DNA from: an uncultured Oscillospiraceae bacterium
GTDB lineage: Bacteria > Bacillota > Clostridia > Oscillospirales > Oscillospiraceae
NCBI GenBank assembly: GCA_947623745.1
Contig: CANQHN010000009.1
Span: forward strand, 1 to 64,000
Length of the DNA stretch: 64,000 bases
Reading direction: 5' to 3'
Of the stretch, positions 8,310-15,999 are shown in pieces; the stretch's first letter is position 1; each line of letters starts with the position of its first letter. The notes below the pieces were generated by a model, which worked only from the letters and a program-made list of their open reading frames with translations, ran no database searches and was not told where the DNA came from. Made by a program: the position numbers and the translations under genes.

Positions 8310-8342
8310 AGTAGGGACCACTCCAATCTGGCGGTCCCTACT
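8310..8342 (-). terminator. Hairpin after the sigma/anti-sigma operon
   Basis: The stem AGTAGGGACC / GGTCCCTACT lies just 3' of the minus-strand operon. The T tract is weak on either strand, so this is a probable rather than certain terminator. The preceding 8112-8309 holds only the direct-repeat tail and a 12-codon decayed start (MKNQNLYLTKI). Confidence 0.55.
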
Positions 8343-8358
8343 TCTGCTGTAACACGTT

Positions 8359-9306
8359 TTACTCGATTATACTCAAAGAAAGATTATCAAGAATACCCCC
8401 TACCTCGTCCGTGGTCAGATTCGCGCCATACAGACTAATATCAGCATGACTTGTGCGGCACTTCGCCCAAACAATTCCGTTGTTCATTTCAATCAGGAAC
8501 TCATGACCATCAATGGATGTGTAATAATAGGCGGTTTCATAGCTACCTTCGATAACGTACGTTTGACTAAAATAATTTGCTTGTGCGATATTTACGATTG
8601 TAAGATCGACATATCCACTACTGTCCTTCTTTGCGTAAAGAGCGCTAAAGTATTCGCTGACATAATCGCCCTTTGCATCAGACACGACAAAGGACAAGTT
8701 AGCATCTGGGACGTAATCATAATGCTCGTCCATCCATTCCAAATCAAAGGTTACGCGACCTGTAAGCGTGTCCAGAAGATTTGTGGGGTTTCCAGCAGTA
8801 TATTCCATTTTCTCCGCGCCATCTTCCCGCCCAATGCGGCGGATGCGGAGAGTAGGATTACTGCTCAGAATCTCTACAGAATCCCACTGATGGTATTCAG
8901 ATACAGCTCCTCCGTTAATATTTTCGCCCAAATCCCAATCGTTCGATTTGAACCTCTCAGATTTTATCACTTCTTCCAAAGTACGGGGCAGATTCCCTGC
9001 GGGGCCGCCGATAACAACGGCACCAGGGACACTATTATTGCTTGAATATGCTGGAATGTCATCCACGCTGGGTACGATGATGTCATTTCTAAACAGGTGT
9101 ACTACTGCGGCGGCAGTAGAAAGTGTCAATGCCATCACTATAACAACAGCGACAGCAATCACCGATGCGCGAGATTTTGTTTTAGATTTTTTCGTAGGAA
9201 TATCCTCTGATTGTTTCTGGTAGGAGACAAGCAGGGAGCGAATACGCTCCCGACTCTCCTGTGGCAATTTCAGTTCAGCAGAAATGCGGTTGAAGTTTTG
9301 CTCCAT
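8359..9306 (-). CDS. Membrane-anchored regulator paired with the ECF sigma factor (putative anti-sigma)
   Basis: 315 aa. The first 45 residues are cytoplasmic and helical (RISAELKLPQESRERIRSLL), followed by one transmembrane segment at about 47-70 (ASVIAVAVVIVMALTLSTAA) and a large extracellular part with beta-strand character. It starts 1 nt after the sigma-factor stop, so translation is probably coupled. That order and topology match membrane anti-sigma factors, including the DUF4179-type proteins common beside ECF sigma genes in Clostridia. I see no ZAS zinc motif (HxxxCxxC). Anti-sigma activity is inferred from context. Confidence 0.65.
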   Translation of the reverse strand: MEQNFNRISAELKLPQESRERIRSLLVSYQKQSEDIPTKKSKTKSRASVIAVAVVIVMALTLSTAAAVVHLFRNDIIVPSVDDIPAYSSNNSVPGAVVIGGPAGNLPRTLEEVIKSERFKSNDWDLGENINGGAVSEYHQWDSVEILSSNPTLRIRRIGREDGAEKMEYTAGNPTNLLDTLTGRVTFDLEWMDEHYDYVPDANLSFVVSDAKGDYVSEYFSALYAKKDSSGYVDLTIVNIAQANYFSQTYVIEGSYETAYYYTSIDGHEFLIEMNNGIVWAKCRTSHADISLYGANLTTDEVGGILDNLSLSIIE

Positions 9307-9307
9307 A

Positions 9308-9766
9308 TCAATCCCTCCCTAATTGCTTTTTTAAGATGCTCTTGGCCCGATGCAACCGCATGGAAACGGCAGAGATACCGATGTTTAAGAATTCTGAAAT
9401 TTCCCGAAATGAGTAGCCTTCAATATAGTGCAGGGTCACAACGGCCCTATATTTTTCTGGTAACTCCATAATTGTAAGAAATATGTCCCAATCCTCTGGC
9501 TGTGTCAACAAAACGGTTTCATCCAGTGCGATAATTTCATGCCTCCTTGCTGTGCTGAGAAGGTTTTTGCAGTGATTGATTGTAACCTTCGTCAAAAACG
9601 CACGTTCTTTACCGGGGTAAACTGCAATGCCACCCTCTAACAGTTTGAGAAATACAGTCTGCACAACGTCCTCCGCTTCTTGCGGGGAACAGAGGTAACT
9701 GAGAGCAATACGATACACCATATCCGCATAACGGTCAAAAAGTACCAGCACAGTTTTTTGCTCCAT
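9308..9766 (-). CDS. ECF-type RNA polymerase sigma factor
   Basis: 152 aa from the ATG at 9766, behind GGAAGGGGGTGCGCCG; the track's longer form adds 12 unsupported residues. Region 2: FDRYADMVYRIALSYLCSPQ, then AEDVVQTVFLKLLE. Region 4: LPEKYRAVVTLHYIEGYSFR with the helix-turn-helix EISEFLNIGISAVSMRLHRA. It should direct RNA polymerase to a small regulon, often including its own operon. It sits in a cassette flanked by direct repeats and reads opposite to the surrounding genes. Confidence 0.9.
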   Translation of the reverse strand: MEQKTVLVLFDRYADMVYRIALSYLCSPQEAEDVVQTVFLKLLEGGIAVYPGKERAFLTKVTINHCKNLLSTARRHEIIALDETVLLTQPEDWDIFLTIMELPEKYRAVVTLHYIEGYSFREISEFLNIGISAVSMRLHRAKSILKKQLGRD

Positions 9767-9910
9767 CGGCGCACCCCCTTCCGTTCCATTTTGAGGTCCC
9801 ATATATATAACAAATCATCAGGCCGAATTTACACAAAAAATTTCATAAAAATTATAGCACATAAAACATTATCTAGCTTACAAACGGGCTTCCGTTCGGA
9901 ATGAGGCAAA

Positions 9911-10059
9911 ATGAGGTGCCCGATGATCTGCTGGACTTCCTGGACGACGACGACACCCCGTCCGTATCGGAACCCGCCCCTGCTCCAGCCGCACCCCATG
10001 CCGCCCGGCCTGCCGCCAAAAAGAGATCCGGCCCCAAGCGGTCAGACCCGGTGCGGTAG
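9911..10059 (+). pseudogene. 3' remnant of a 7311-8111 paralogue
   Basis: This is the duplicated tail (DDLLDFLDDDDTPSVSEPAP and the basic end) without a start or body. It is the right copy of the direct repeat flanking the sigma cassette. It also supplies the leader and ribosome-binding site of the gene at 10083. The stretch 9767-9910 is AT-rich and otherwise holds the sigma promoter region (for example TGCTATAAT on the minus strand). Confidence 0.8.
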
Positions 10060-10082
10060 GCGGACACAAAGGAGATCCCGCA
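9911..10082 (+). repeat. 172-bp direct repeat, right copy
   Basis: Partner of 7963-8134. The two copies bracket 1,776 bp containing the sigma and putative anti-sigma genes. Confidence 0.9.
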
Positions 10083-10649
10083 ATGAAGAAACAGCGATTC
10101 TATTATACATTCAGCGGATACCACTGGGCGCCGGAGAGCTTCCGTGTGAGGAAGGGCCTGCTCGGTTATCCCTCGAAGGAGCTTCCCCTGACATCAGAGG
10201 AACGCCACCAGGTCGGCGTCCTCTTTCTGACCGAGGGCCGCGAGGCCGCGGCGGGCTATGTCCGGCATATAGAGCGAGCCAGGGAGCGCCAGCGCCGGTG
10301 TGTGATGACCTATGGCTTTTTCGCCAAAGAGGAGTCGGGCCGGTTTGTGTACTGTCCACAGCTTACCTGCCGCTCTGACGCCGCCCTAAAGGAACGGCTG
10401 CGCTTATTCAAAAAGGTGCGCGCTGTCCTGATGGAGACAGGCGGGCGCGTCACGGTTTCAGGCCAGTGTGAATTGGACGAAAAATACCGGCCCGTGAATG
10501 TAAGAGAAAACACAGTCACAGCAGATTTCAGCCGTCCTCTCCGTATCCCCATGGGCGGCCAATTTATCCGGGACTGCCCGGAGCGGCTATACCGCCCCCG
10601 GCCAAGGCATCCAAAGAATGCCAGGAAGAATACGGCCCCGACACGGTAA
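10083..10649 (+). CDS. Hypothetical ICE protein
   Basis: 188 aa; ATG 10083 follows AAAGGAGATCCCGCA, inside the duplicated leader. Basic and soluble (MKKQRFYYTFSGYHWAPESF; RHIERARERQRRCVMTYGFF). No domain recognised; the basic charge would allow nucleic-acid contact. Last gene of the early block before the toxin-antitoxin pair. A 9-bp GC hairpin (10650-10669, CAGCGGCGC / GCGCCGCTG) without a T tract follows. Confidence 0.6.
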   Translation: MKKQRFYYTFSGYHWAPESFRVRKGLLGYPSKELPLTSEERHQVGVLFLTEGREAAAGYVRHIERARERQRRCVMTYGFFAKEESGRFVYCPQLTCRSDAALKERLRLFKKVRAVLMETGGRVTVSGQCELDEKYRPVNVRENTVTADFSRPLRIPMGGQFIRDCPERLYRPRPRHPKNARKNTAPTR

Positions 10650-10744
10650 CAGCGGCGCTTGCGCCGCTGTCCCAGCAAGTACGGCATTTGGTAGTACAAA
10701 TGCCACTTGTTAGGGGCAAGCCCCTAATACCCTACCGTTCGGGC

Positions 10745-10775
10745 CGAAAAAAGCCCGCGCCAACCGGCGCGGGCT
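10745..10775 (-). terminator. Terminator of the RelBE-like operon
   Basis: The stem AGCCCGCGCC / GGCGCGGGCT is followed on the minus strand by a run of T residues, 5 bp beyond the toxin stop codon. Confidence 0.8.
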
Positions 10776-10780
10776 GCCAT

Positions 10781-11086
10781 TTAAAAAAGTCTCGCCATGT
10801 AGTCCTGACGCCCATCGAGTACACGAGTGACTTCGATATGGTTGTTCTCTACCACGCGGTAGAAAATGAGATGCTTCGAGACAGTAAGAAAACGCAGGTC
10901 TGTGTCCACCGGGTATTTGCCGTTAAGAGCCGCACCTATATATGGATGATCCGCAAGGAGCATGGCCGCGTCATATATGGACGTGGAGAACTTCTTTGCG
11001 GCGACCTTGTTTTTCAGCACATCCGCGATATATGCGCTTGTTGCGTTTATATCGTCGATGGCCGTTTTCTTAAAAAACACTCTCAT
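10781..11086 (-). CDS. RelE/ParE-family toxin
   Basis: 101 aa. Typical RelE/ParE layout: an N-terminal strand-helix (FFKKTAIDDINATSAYIADV), an ADHPYIGAALNGKYP middle, and conserved C-terminal strands FLTVSKHLIFYRVVENNHIE followed by VTRVLDGRQDYMARLF. RelE toxins cleave ribosome-bound mRNA and ParE toxins poison gyrase; the sequence does not decide between them. Its ATG overlaps the antitoxin stop by 4 nt. On an ICE such pairs stabilise inheritance. Confidence 0.85.
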   Translation of the reverse strand: MRVFFKKTAIDDINATSAYIADVLKNKVAAKKFSTSIYDAAMLLADHPYIGAALNGKYPVDTDLRFLTVSKHLIFYRVVENNHIEVTRVLDGRQDYMARLF

Positions 11087-11385
11087 TCTGCAAGCCCTAA
11101 CAATTCTCGGGTCTCAGCCTCGTCGTAAACTTCCTGGCATTGATCTCCAGCATCCAACTCACGCATGAGACGGTTAAGGGCTTTGGCCCGCACGATCTCC
11201 GCATTGCCATCGGTCACAGGAAACGGGAATCCCCCAGCGTTCAAGGACTGCTGAAAAAACACGTTTACAGCATCCGTCAGTGTCAGGCCGGTTTTCGCAT
11301 AGACCTGTTCCAGACGGCTTCGCATTTCGGGGTTCACTCGAATACGAAATGTATCTGTTTTCGGAGCGGAAACATAATTCTCCAT
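11083..11385 (-). CDS. RelB/DinJ-family antitoxin
   Basis: 100 aa from the ATG at 11385 behind AGGGAGGTGG; the track's start adds 11 residues that cover the promoter side. The N-terminal ribbon-helix-helix has TDTFRIRVNPEMRSRLEQVY, then KTGLTLTDAVNVFFQQSL, the RelB/DinJ signature. The C-terminal acidic helix would wrap the toxin. Antitoxin-first order and 4-nt overlap are typical. It likely represses its own promoter, which lies directly upstream. Confidence 0.88.
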   Translation of the reverse strand: MENYVSAPKTDTFRIRVNPEMRSRLEQVYAKTGLTLTDAVNVFFQQSLNAGGFPFPVTDGNAEIVRAKALNRLMRELDAGDQCQEVYDEAETRELLGLAE

Positions 11386-11408
11386 ACTTGCCACCTCCCT
11401 GTAGAGCC

Positions 11409-11437
11409 AATATATCATGTCCCGGGGATAAAGTCAA
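11409..11437 (-). promoter_or_regulatory. Promoter of the RelBE-like operon
   Basis: On the minus strand: TTGACT, 17-bp spacer, TATATT. A GC palindrome (CCCGGG) sits within the spacer. Confidence 0.65.
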
Positions 11438-11466
11438 TATGTGTAGCTACGTTGTTGCTACATTTT

Positions 11467-11487
11467 TGCGTCTCAAATTGAGACGTA
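11467..11487. repeat. 29-bp palindrome, copy 3 (shortened arms, T-tailed)
   Basis: TGCGTCTCAA, a central A, and TTGAGACGTA, followed by a T8 run; as RNA this could act as a terminator. It ends 23 bp before mobC. The mobC leader also has TGTAGC...GCTACA, a weak oriT-like inverted repeat. Confidence 0.8.
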
Positions 11488-11510
11488 TTTTTTTGTCGAA
11501 GGAGGCCGCT

Positions 11511-11819
11511 ATGCGGACACGAAATAAGCACGTCAGTGTATGGCTGACTGACCAGGAACATCAGCATTTGAAAGAGCAGGCCGAGCTGTCCGGCCTGGGC
11601 ATCGACCCTTTTATTCGCCGCCTGATCCTGGGCATGGACCTGCGCCCCCGGCCCCCCGATGTGTACGCCGCCCTGCTGCGGGAGCTGTCCGCTATCGGAA
11701 ACAACATCAACCAGCTGGCACACCAGGCCAACGCCAGGGGCAGGGCCGCCCCGGAGGAGATCAGCGAGGCGGCCCGGTTGGTGCGGCAGGCGTGGCGGAT
11801 GGTAAAAGAGAGCCTGTAA
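11511..11819 (+). CDS. mobC: MobC-family relaxosome accessory protein
   Basis: 102 aa; ATG 11511 is preceded by AAGGAGGCCGCT. An N-terminal ribbon-helix-helix-like segment (RNKHVSVWLTDQEHQHLKEQ AELSGL) is followed by the MobC signature LLRELSAIGNNINQLAHQAN. MobC binds oriT and helps the relaxase nick DNA. The stop overlaps the relaxase start as TAATG, a strong sign of coupled translation. The nick region is expected nearby, but no canonical oriT could be assigned. Confidence 0.88.
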   Translation: MRTRNKHVSVWLTDQEHQHLKEQAELSGLGIDPFIRRLILGMDLRPRPPDVYAALLRELSAIGNNINQLAHQANARGRAAPEEISEAARLVRQAWRMVKESL

Positions 11820-13180
11820 TGGCCTACGATAAAATTATTGCCATTCGCTCCCGGCTGGATCATTGTGTCGGCTATGTGCTGAACCATGAAAAGACCAGCC
11901 TGGCCTCCGCGCTGGACTATATCGGCCGGGAGGAAAAAGTAACGCTGCCGGATGGTAACGCGGTATTGGAAACCGCCCTCAACTGCCAACTGGATACCGC
12001 CTACCAGGATATGATGGAGACCAAGCGCCGCTGGGGAAAGACCGGCGGCGTCCTCGGTTTCCACCTGATCCACTCCTACGCCCCCGGTGAGGTCGCGCCG
12101 GAACAGGCCCACGCCATCGGCGTGGAATTTGCGTCCCGCCTGCTGGGGGATCGTTATGAGACGGTCATTTCCACACACCTGGACCGGGACCATCTGCATT
12201 GTCACATCCTGTTCAACTCGGTATCCTTCGTGGATGGCCGGAAATACCGCAATACCTTCAAGGACTACTTTGGAGATATTCGCGGCATCTCCAACGAGAT
12301 AAGTCATGCTCACGGCCTGTCGGTCATTGAGCCGGGCGGAAGCGGAAAGCACTATGCGGAGTGGAGCGCGGAGACCCAGGGCAAGCCAACTCTGCGGGGC
12401 CTGGTCCGTCAGGATATAGACGCCGCCATCGCAGCGAGCTACACCAGCAAGACCTTCTGGCAGGAGCTGGCCCGGATGGGCTACACCGTCAAGCGCGGCC
12501 CCAATGTAAAGCATACCGCCGTGAAGCCGCCGGGCGGCCAGCGGTTTCTCCGCCTGGACAGCCTGGGAGACGGCTACACCGAGGACAGCATCCTGTCCCG
12601 CTTGTCCGCCGCCCGCTCCGGCGGGGCCACAGCGCTCAACCCGGCGCATCCCGTAGTTCAATGGCTGACCCCAGGCCGGAGATACCGGCCCCAAGGCAGA
12701 TTTCCCAGCAGGCCGCGCAGGCTGAAAGGGTTCCGCGCCCTTTACTTCAAATACCTCTGCCTGCTGGGGGCGGTTCCCCGGCGGCGAACCAAGGGGCGGC
12801 GGGCCAGCGTATCCCGGACGGAGATCATCAAGTTTGACCGCTACCAGGAGCAGTTCCAATATCTGATGAAAAATCAAATTGAGACGGCGGAGCAGCTTTC
12901 CATGCAGTATGACGCGCTGCAAGCGGAGATCGACGCCCTGGCGGGCCATCGGAAAACCCTTTACAAAGTCCGCCGCACTTTGGGAGACAGCAGCACCGAT
13001 GATGAAATCACCAAAATCACGGACCGTATGCGGATGCTGCGCCGGGAGCTGAAATTGTGCGCCCGCATTGAGGGCGACCTGCCTGCGGTCCGGGCCGGAG
13101 CAGACGCCCAGCGACCAGCCGTTCCCGGCAGGCCAGGCGAAAAAGGAATCAAGAAATCCACACAGGAAAAAGGGAGGTGA
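11819..13180 (+). CDS. MOBP-type relaxase (relaxase/mobilization nuclease domain)
   Basis: 453 aa from ATG 11819, overlapping the mobC stop. The relaxase domain fills the first ~250 residues. The metal-binding three-histidine motif is visible as HLDRDHLHCHILFNSV (about residues 119-134). The N-terminal Tyr in YVLNHEKTSLASALDYIGRE is a candidate nicking residue. Downstream is a basic linker and a C-terminal coiled coil (QIETAEQLSMQYDALQAEID). It nicks oriT and pilots the transferred strand. MobC upstream and PcfB downstream fit a relaxosome operon. Confidence 0.9.
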   Translation: MAYDKIIAIRSRLDHCVGYVLNHEKTSLASALDYIGREEKVTLPDGNAVLETALNCQLDTAYQDMMETKRRWGKTGGVLGFHLIHSYAPGEVAPEQAHAIGVEFASRLLGDRYETVISTHLDRDHLHCHILFNSVSFVDGRKYRNTFKDYFGDIRGISNEISHAHGLSVIEPGGSGKHYAEWSAETQGKPTLRGLVRQDIDAAIAASYTSKTFWQELARMGYTVKRGPNVKHTAVKPPGGQRFLRLDSLGDGYTEDSILSRLSAARSGGATALNPAHPVVQWLTPGRRYRPQGRFPSRPRRLKGFRALYFKYLCLLGAVPRRRTKGRRASVSRTEIIKFDRYQEQFQYLMKNQIETAEQLSMQYDALQAEIDALAGHRKTLYKVRRTLGDSSTDDEITKITDRMRMLRRELKLCARIEGDLPAVRAGADAQRPAVPGRPGEKGIKKSTQEKGR

Positions 13181-13185
13181 AGTCA

Positions 13186-13809
13186 ATGGATGTAAGCGGA
13201 GAAGCCGCCGATGTGATGGTAAAGGAAAGTATGCAGATCACCGCGGAGAGCATCAAGCTGCTGGCGGCGGGGAGCAAAAATCTGGCGGCGCTCCTTTGGG
13301 CGCTGGCCCAGGACAACAAGAAGCTGGTAGGCAAAACCAACATGGGCCGCCTGCTCCGGGAGGGTAAGGAGCTGAAGGTATTTCGCATCAAAGAGAGCGA
13401 TTTGCCGGAGTTCCGGGCCTTTGCCAAAAAGAACGTGCTGTTTGCCGCCGTCAAGGACACCCGGCAGACAGACGGCATGATCGACCTGGTGACGAATGTG
13501 GATTTTGTACCCCAGGTCAACCTGTTTATGGAGCGCCGGGGCTACCACGTCCCGGAACGTGGTACAGAGGACGCCGCGCCAAAAAAAGCCGGCCCCCGCG
13601 CTCAGCGAGACAGCTCCTCACCACAGCGCGGGAGTGGATCGAGGCCAACGCAGGAGCGGACGACGAGGACGATGAATACGGAGACACCGACTACTGAAAA
13701 GCCTTCTGTAAAAGCTCGCCTGGACGCCCTGCGGGCCGCATCCGAGAGTATGAAGCAGAGCGGACCCACCCGAACGCCCAGGAGGACCGCCCCAAAGAAA
13801 ACACGATAA
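13186..13809 (+). CDS. PcfB-family (DUF3801) relaxosome/coupling accessory protein
   Basis: 207 aa from ATG 13186, behind GGGAGGTGAAGTCA. The first ~130 residues match DUF3801/PcfB (VKESMQITAESIKLLAAGSK, NLAALLWALAQDNKKLVGKT, then DLPEFRAFAKKNVLF). PcfB of pCF10 binds the relaxosome and the PcfC coupling ATPase. The C-terminal ~80 residues are a disordered basic, Ser/Thr/Pro-rich tail. In most elements of this type a VirD4/TcpA gene follows; here an ArdC-like gene does. Confidence 0.85.
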   Translation: MDVSGEAADVMVKESMQITAESIKLLAAGSKNLAALLWALAQDNKKLVGKTNMGRLLREGKELKVFRIKESDLPEFRAFAKKNVLFAAVKDTRQTDGMIDLVTNVDFVPQVNLFMERRGYHVPERGTEDAAPKKAGPRAQRDSSSPQRGSGSRPTQERTTRTMNTETPTTEKPSVKARLDALRAASESMKQSGPTRTPRRTAPKKTR

Positions 13810-13825
13810 GGAGGGATTCACCCCA

Positions 13826-14689
13826 ATGGCAAATCTGGAGCAGCTTATTACAAAAAAGGCCGCCGCGGATACCCAGTGGAAAGAGCAGCGTCAGGCGGAA
13901 CGGGAAAACGCCGTCGCTATGCAGGACGCTGGCGTGACGGAGATCACCACCAGCCCGGAGGCATACGCCCGTTACCTGGACATGCAGGGGGACAACCCCA
14001 CATACAGCGCCGGGAATATTGCCCTGGCGATGCTCCAGGACCCGGAGGCCACCACCATCGGCACCCCCGACCGCTGGCGCACCCTGGGCCGCTCCGTCAT
14101 GGATACGGAGAAAAGCAAGGGGTTCAAGATTTTCGCCCGGCTGCACGGCCGGGGCTACGCCCTCGCGGACGCCTACGATATCTCCCAGACCGTGGGCCGG
14201 GAGGTCAGAAGGCCGGTCGTCCGGGAAAACTCCAAGGAGATGGAGACGGCCCTTGCCGCTGTCCTCAACTACGCAGTCGTCCCCGTCGTGGCGGACCGGG
14301 AGCTGCCTGTTGCGGCCTACTATGACAGCCGGAACATGGAGCTGGCCATCAACCCGGACTTTCCGGATGCAGAAGCATTCTCCGCCATCGCCGCCGAGAT
14401 CGCCCACGCCCGTATTCATGGGAAGGGTATCAATCACGGTTATGACCGAAGCGAGTGCGACCTGGATGCCCAAAGCGTTTCCTACATCCTCTGCCGCCGC
14501 TTTGGGATCAAGCGGGACCTGCCTGATATGACAAAACTGCCCGAACTGTATGAGGGCTACGATTCCCAGCAGCGCAGGCAGAGTCTGGATAGTATCCAGG
14601 ACATGAGCAAACAGATCGGCGGGTCCATTGAAAGGGGCATCACGCCCCAGCAGCGGACACGGGTGCCTGTCCACCGGCCTGTCCGATAA
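13826..14689 (+). CDS. ArdC/ImmA-like protein with a degenerate metallopeptidase motif
   Basis: 287 aa; ATG 13826 follows AAGGAGGGATTCACCCC. The overall plan parallels the ArdC protein at 3925-4872: an N-terminal helical domain, a central segment (NIALAMLQDPEATTIGTPDR, then ARLHGRGYALADAYDISQTV) and a C-terminal peptidase-like block. However, the zinc site that should be HExxH reads AEIAHARIHGKG, so the first histidine and glutamate positions are altered, while ERSECDLDAQSVSYIL keeps the downstream acidic helix. It may have lost proteolysis and kept a DNA- or protein-binding role. It occupies the position where VirD4 is usually found. Confidence 0.65.
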   Translation: MANLEQLITKKAAADTQWKEQRQAERENAVAMQDAGVTEITTSPEAYARYLDMQGDNPTYSAGNIALAMLQDPEATTIGTPDRWRTLGRSVMDTEKSKGFKIFARLHGRGYALADAYDISQTVGREVRRPVVRENSKEMETALAAVLNYAVVPVVADRELPVAAYYDSRNMELAINPDFPDAEAFSAIAAEIAHARIHGKGINHGYDRSECDLDAQSVSYILCRRFGIKRDLPDMTKLPELYEGYDSQQRRQSLDSIQDMSKQIGGSIERGITPQQRTRVPVHRPVR

Positions 14690-14703
14690 GGCCCGGAACC
14701 TGG

Positions 14704-14864
14704 GGGGCGTTCTCCCTGCGGGGGAGGATAATCTGCCGCCCGTCCCCCGTCAAGGCCGGGCGATTGCTAACACAATCGCCCGCGAGCCGGCCAGTCTGCG
14801 GACTGGCCGGGCCTTGACCGGGGCCGTTCGGCGGATTATGCAGTTATCAAGGGGGAAACGCCCC
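14704..14864. other. Highly structured intergenic element (three-way-junction-like nested inverted repeats)
   Basis: The outer stem GGGGCGTT (14704-14711) pairs with AACGCCCC (14857-14864). ATAATCTGCCG (14728-14738) pairs with CGGCGGATTAT (14829-14839) with one mismatch. GTCAAGGCC (14749-14757) pairs with GGCCTTGAC (14810-14818). Inside sit two perfect hairpins, GGGCGATTG/CAATCGCCC and CCGGCCAGTC/GACTGGCCGG. No convincing ORF covers it. Candidates are a structured RNA, an oriT/single-strand origin, or a decayed insertion. Confidence 0.6.
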
Positions 14865-14888
14865 AAAAGCCGCCAGTTGGCGGCTTTT
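14865..14888. terminator. Hairpin AAAAGCCGCC / GGCGGCTTTT
   Basis: A perfect 10-bp stem with a 4-nt loop and A/T-rich base, adjacent to the structured element. It could terminate in both directions. Confidence 0.6.
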
Positions 14889-14974
14889 GCTATCCTGGAA
14901 GCGCGGCGCTCCGCCGGAGCCTCCAGCGGTCCTCACAGCGCCCGCCGCAATCCAACGGCGGGGCGGTTGCTTTG

Positions 14975-15003
14975 GAAATGCGTCTCAATTTGAGACTCAT
15001 TTC
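14975..15003. repeat. 29-bp palindrome, copy 4
   Basis: Central base T; one mismatch (GACTC for GACGC). It ends 33 bp before ATG 15037. Confidence 0.88.
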
Positions 15004-15036
15004 GATAATCTATCTGAAATGGAGGGAACCAATACC

Positions 15037-15999
15037 ATGAAACGAACAGCGGCCCTTATCCTCTCGGCGCTGTCGGCCGTTATGCTGGCCTGCCCGGCCC
15101 TGGCCGCGGGACTGCCGGAGGCCACAGCCCCGCCCCGGTCCTCGGAGCTGTACCCCACGGAGATCGTGGAGGCCGTAGAGGGCGACCATCTCAGGCTGGA
15201 GAAAATCTATCTTCTCACCGCCGCCGACAACCCTGCAAACATTCCCACAGCAGACTTTGACCGGGAGGGCTATCACTACTCCCTGCTGGATGTGACCCGC
15301 CAGGACTTTACGGAAAGTGATGCAAAGGAGTACAGCGAAACGTACACAGTGGAGAGCGATACAAAGGATATGGATCAGATCATGCCCCAGCTCCCCGCCA
15401 CCAGGGAGGTCACGACGGAGGACGGTTATACCGGCGTGCTGACACTGGACACCGCCAGCATCCGGGTGGAGGCGGCGGGCTATGCCTCATCCTCCCGAAC
15501 TGTCACCGCCACGAGAAGCTATCCCAACCTGTCCGATGCGGACGCATCCTTTCTTCCAAGAACCATTACGGATAACGGGCGGACGCTGACTCTGTCCGAT
15601 GTTCAGTGGCAGGAGACGGGGAACTATTACAACGCCACGGCCACCTACACTGGCACGGCGTCCAGCAGCTACGTCACCGGATACACCGTCACCGCGGAAT
15701 ACGCGGGGGAAGTGGTCAAGACTCTGAGCGGCAGCATGATCTACACCGCAGTTTTCAGCGGCATCCCTATCCAGGCAGAGGCAGAGCCAGACGGATCCGA
15801 TAAACAGGACGAAAGCGATACCCCGGGGGCCATGCCGGGTACGCCCACTTCCAGTGACAACCAGGAGCAGGGCGGCATGGGCCTGAAATGGCTGCTGGTC
15901 CTGCCCGCCGCCGCAGCAGTGGCCGGAGTGATCGTTCTCGGAAAGATCCTGATGAAGAAATACAAAGCAAAAAAAGAATGGAAGGAGTACACAAAATGA
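15037..15999 (+). CDS. Secreted, membrane-anchored surface protein of the transfer module
   Basis: 320 aa from ATG 15037, behind GGAGGGAACC. The signal peptide MKRTAALILSALSAVMLACP ends near ALAAG. The ectodomain (about 30-270) has repeated beta-type segments (DGYTGVLTLDTASIRVEAAG; NDNGRTLTLSDVQW-like). A Ser/Asp/Pro-rich stalk precedes a C-terminal membrane segment (WLLVLPAAAAVAGVIVLGKI) and a lysine-rich tail. There is no LPxTG motif. It overlaps the sortase gene by 4 nt. Probably a donor-surface or channel-associated component; no family recognised. Confidence 0.65.
   Translation: MKRTAALILSALSAVMLACPALAAGLPEATAPPRSSELYPTEIVEAVEGDHLRLEKIYLLTAADNPANIPTADFDREGYHYSLLDVTRQDFTESDAKEYSETYTVESDTKDMDQIMPQLPATREVTTEDGYTGVLTLDTASIRVEAAGYASSSRTVTATRSYPNLSDADASFLPRTITDNGRTLTLSDVQWQETGNYYNATATYTGTASSSYVTGYTVTAEYAGEVVKTLSGSMIYTAVFSGIPIQAEAEPDGSDKQDESDTPGAMPGTPTSSDNQEQGGMGLKWLLVLPAAAAVAGVIVLGKILMKKYKAKKEWKEYTK

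Noticed and set aside
14628-14993. 121-aa ORF across the structured intergenic region
   Set aside because: It starts inside the previous gene in another frame, has no ribosome-binding site and ends in the 29-bp palindrome.
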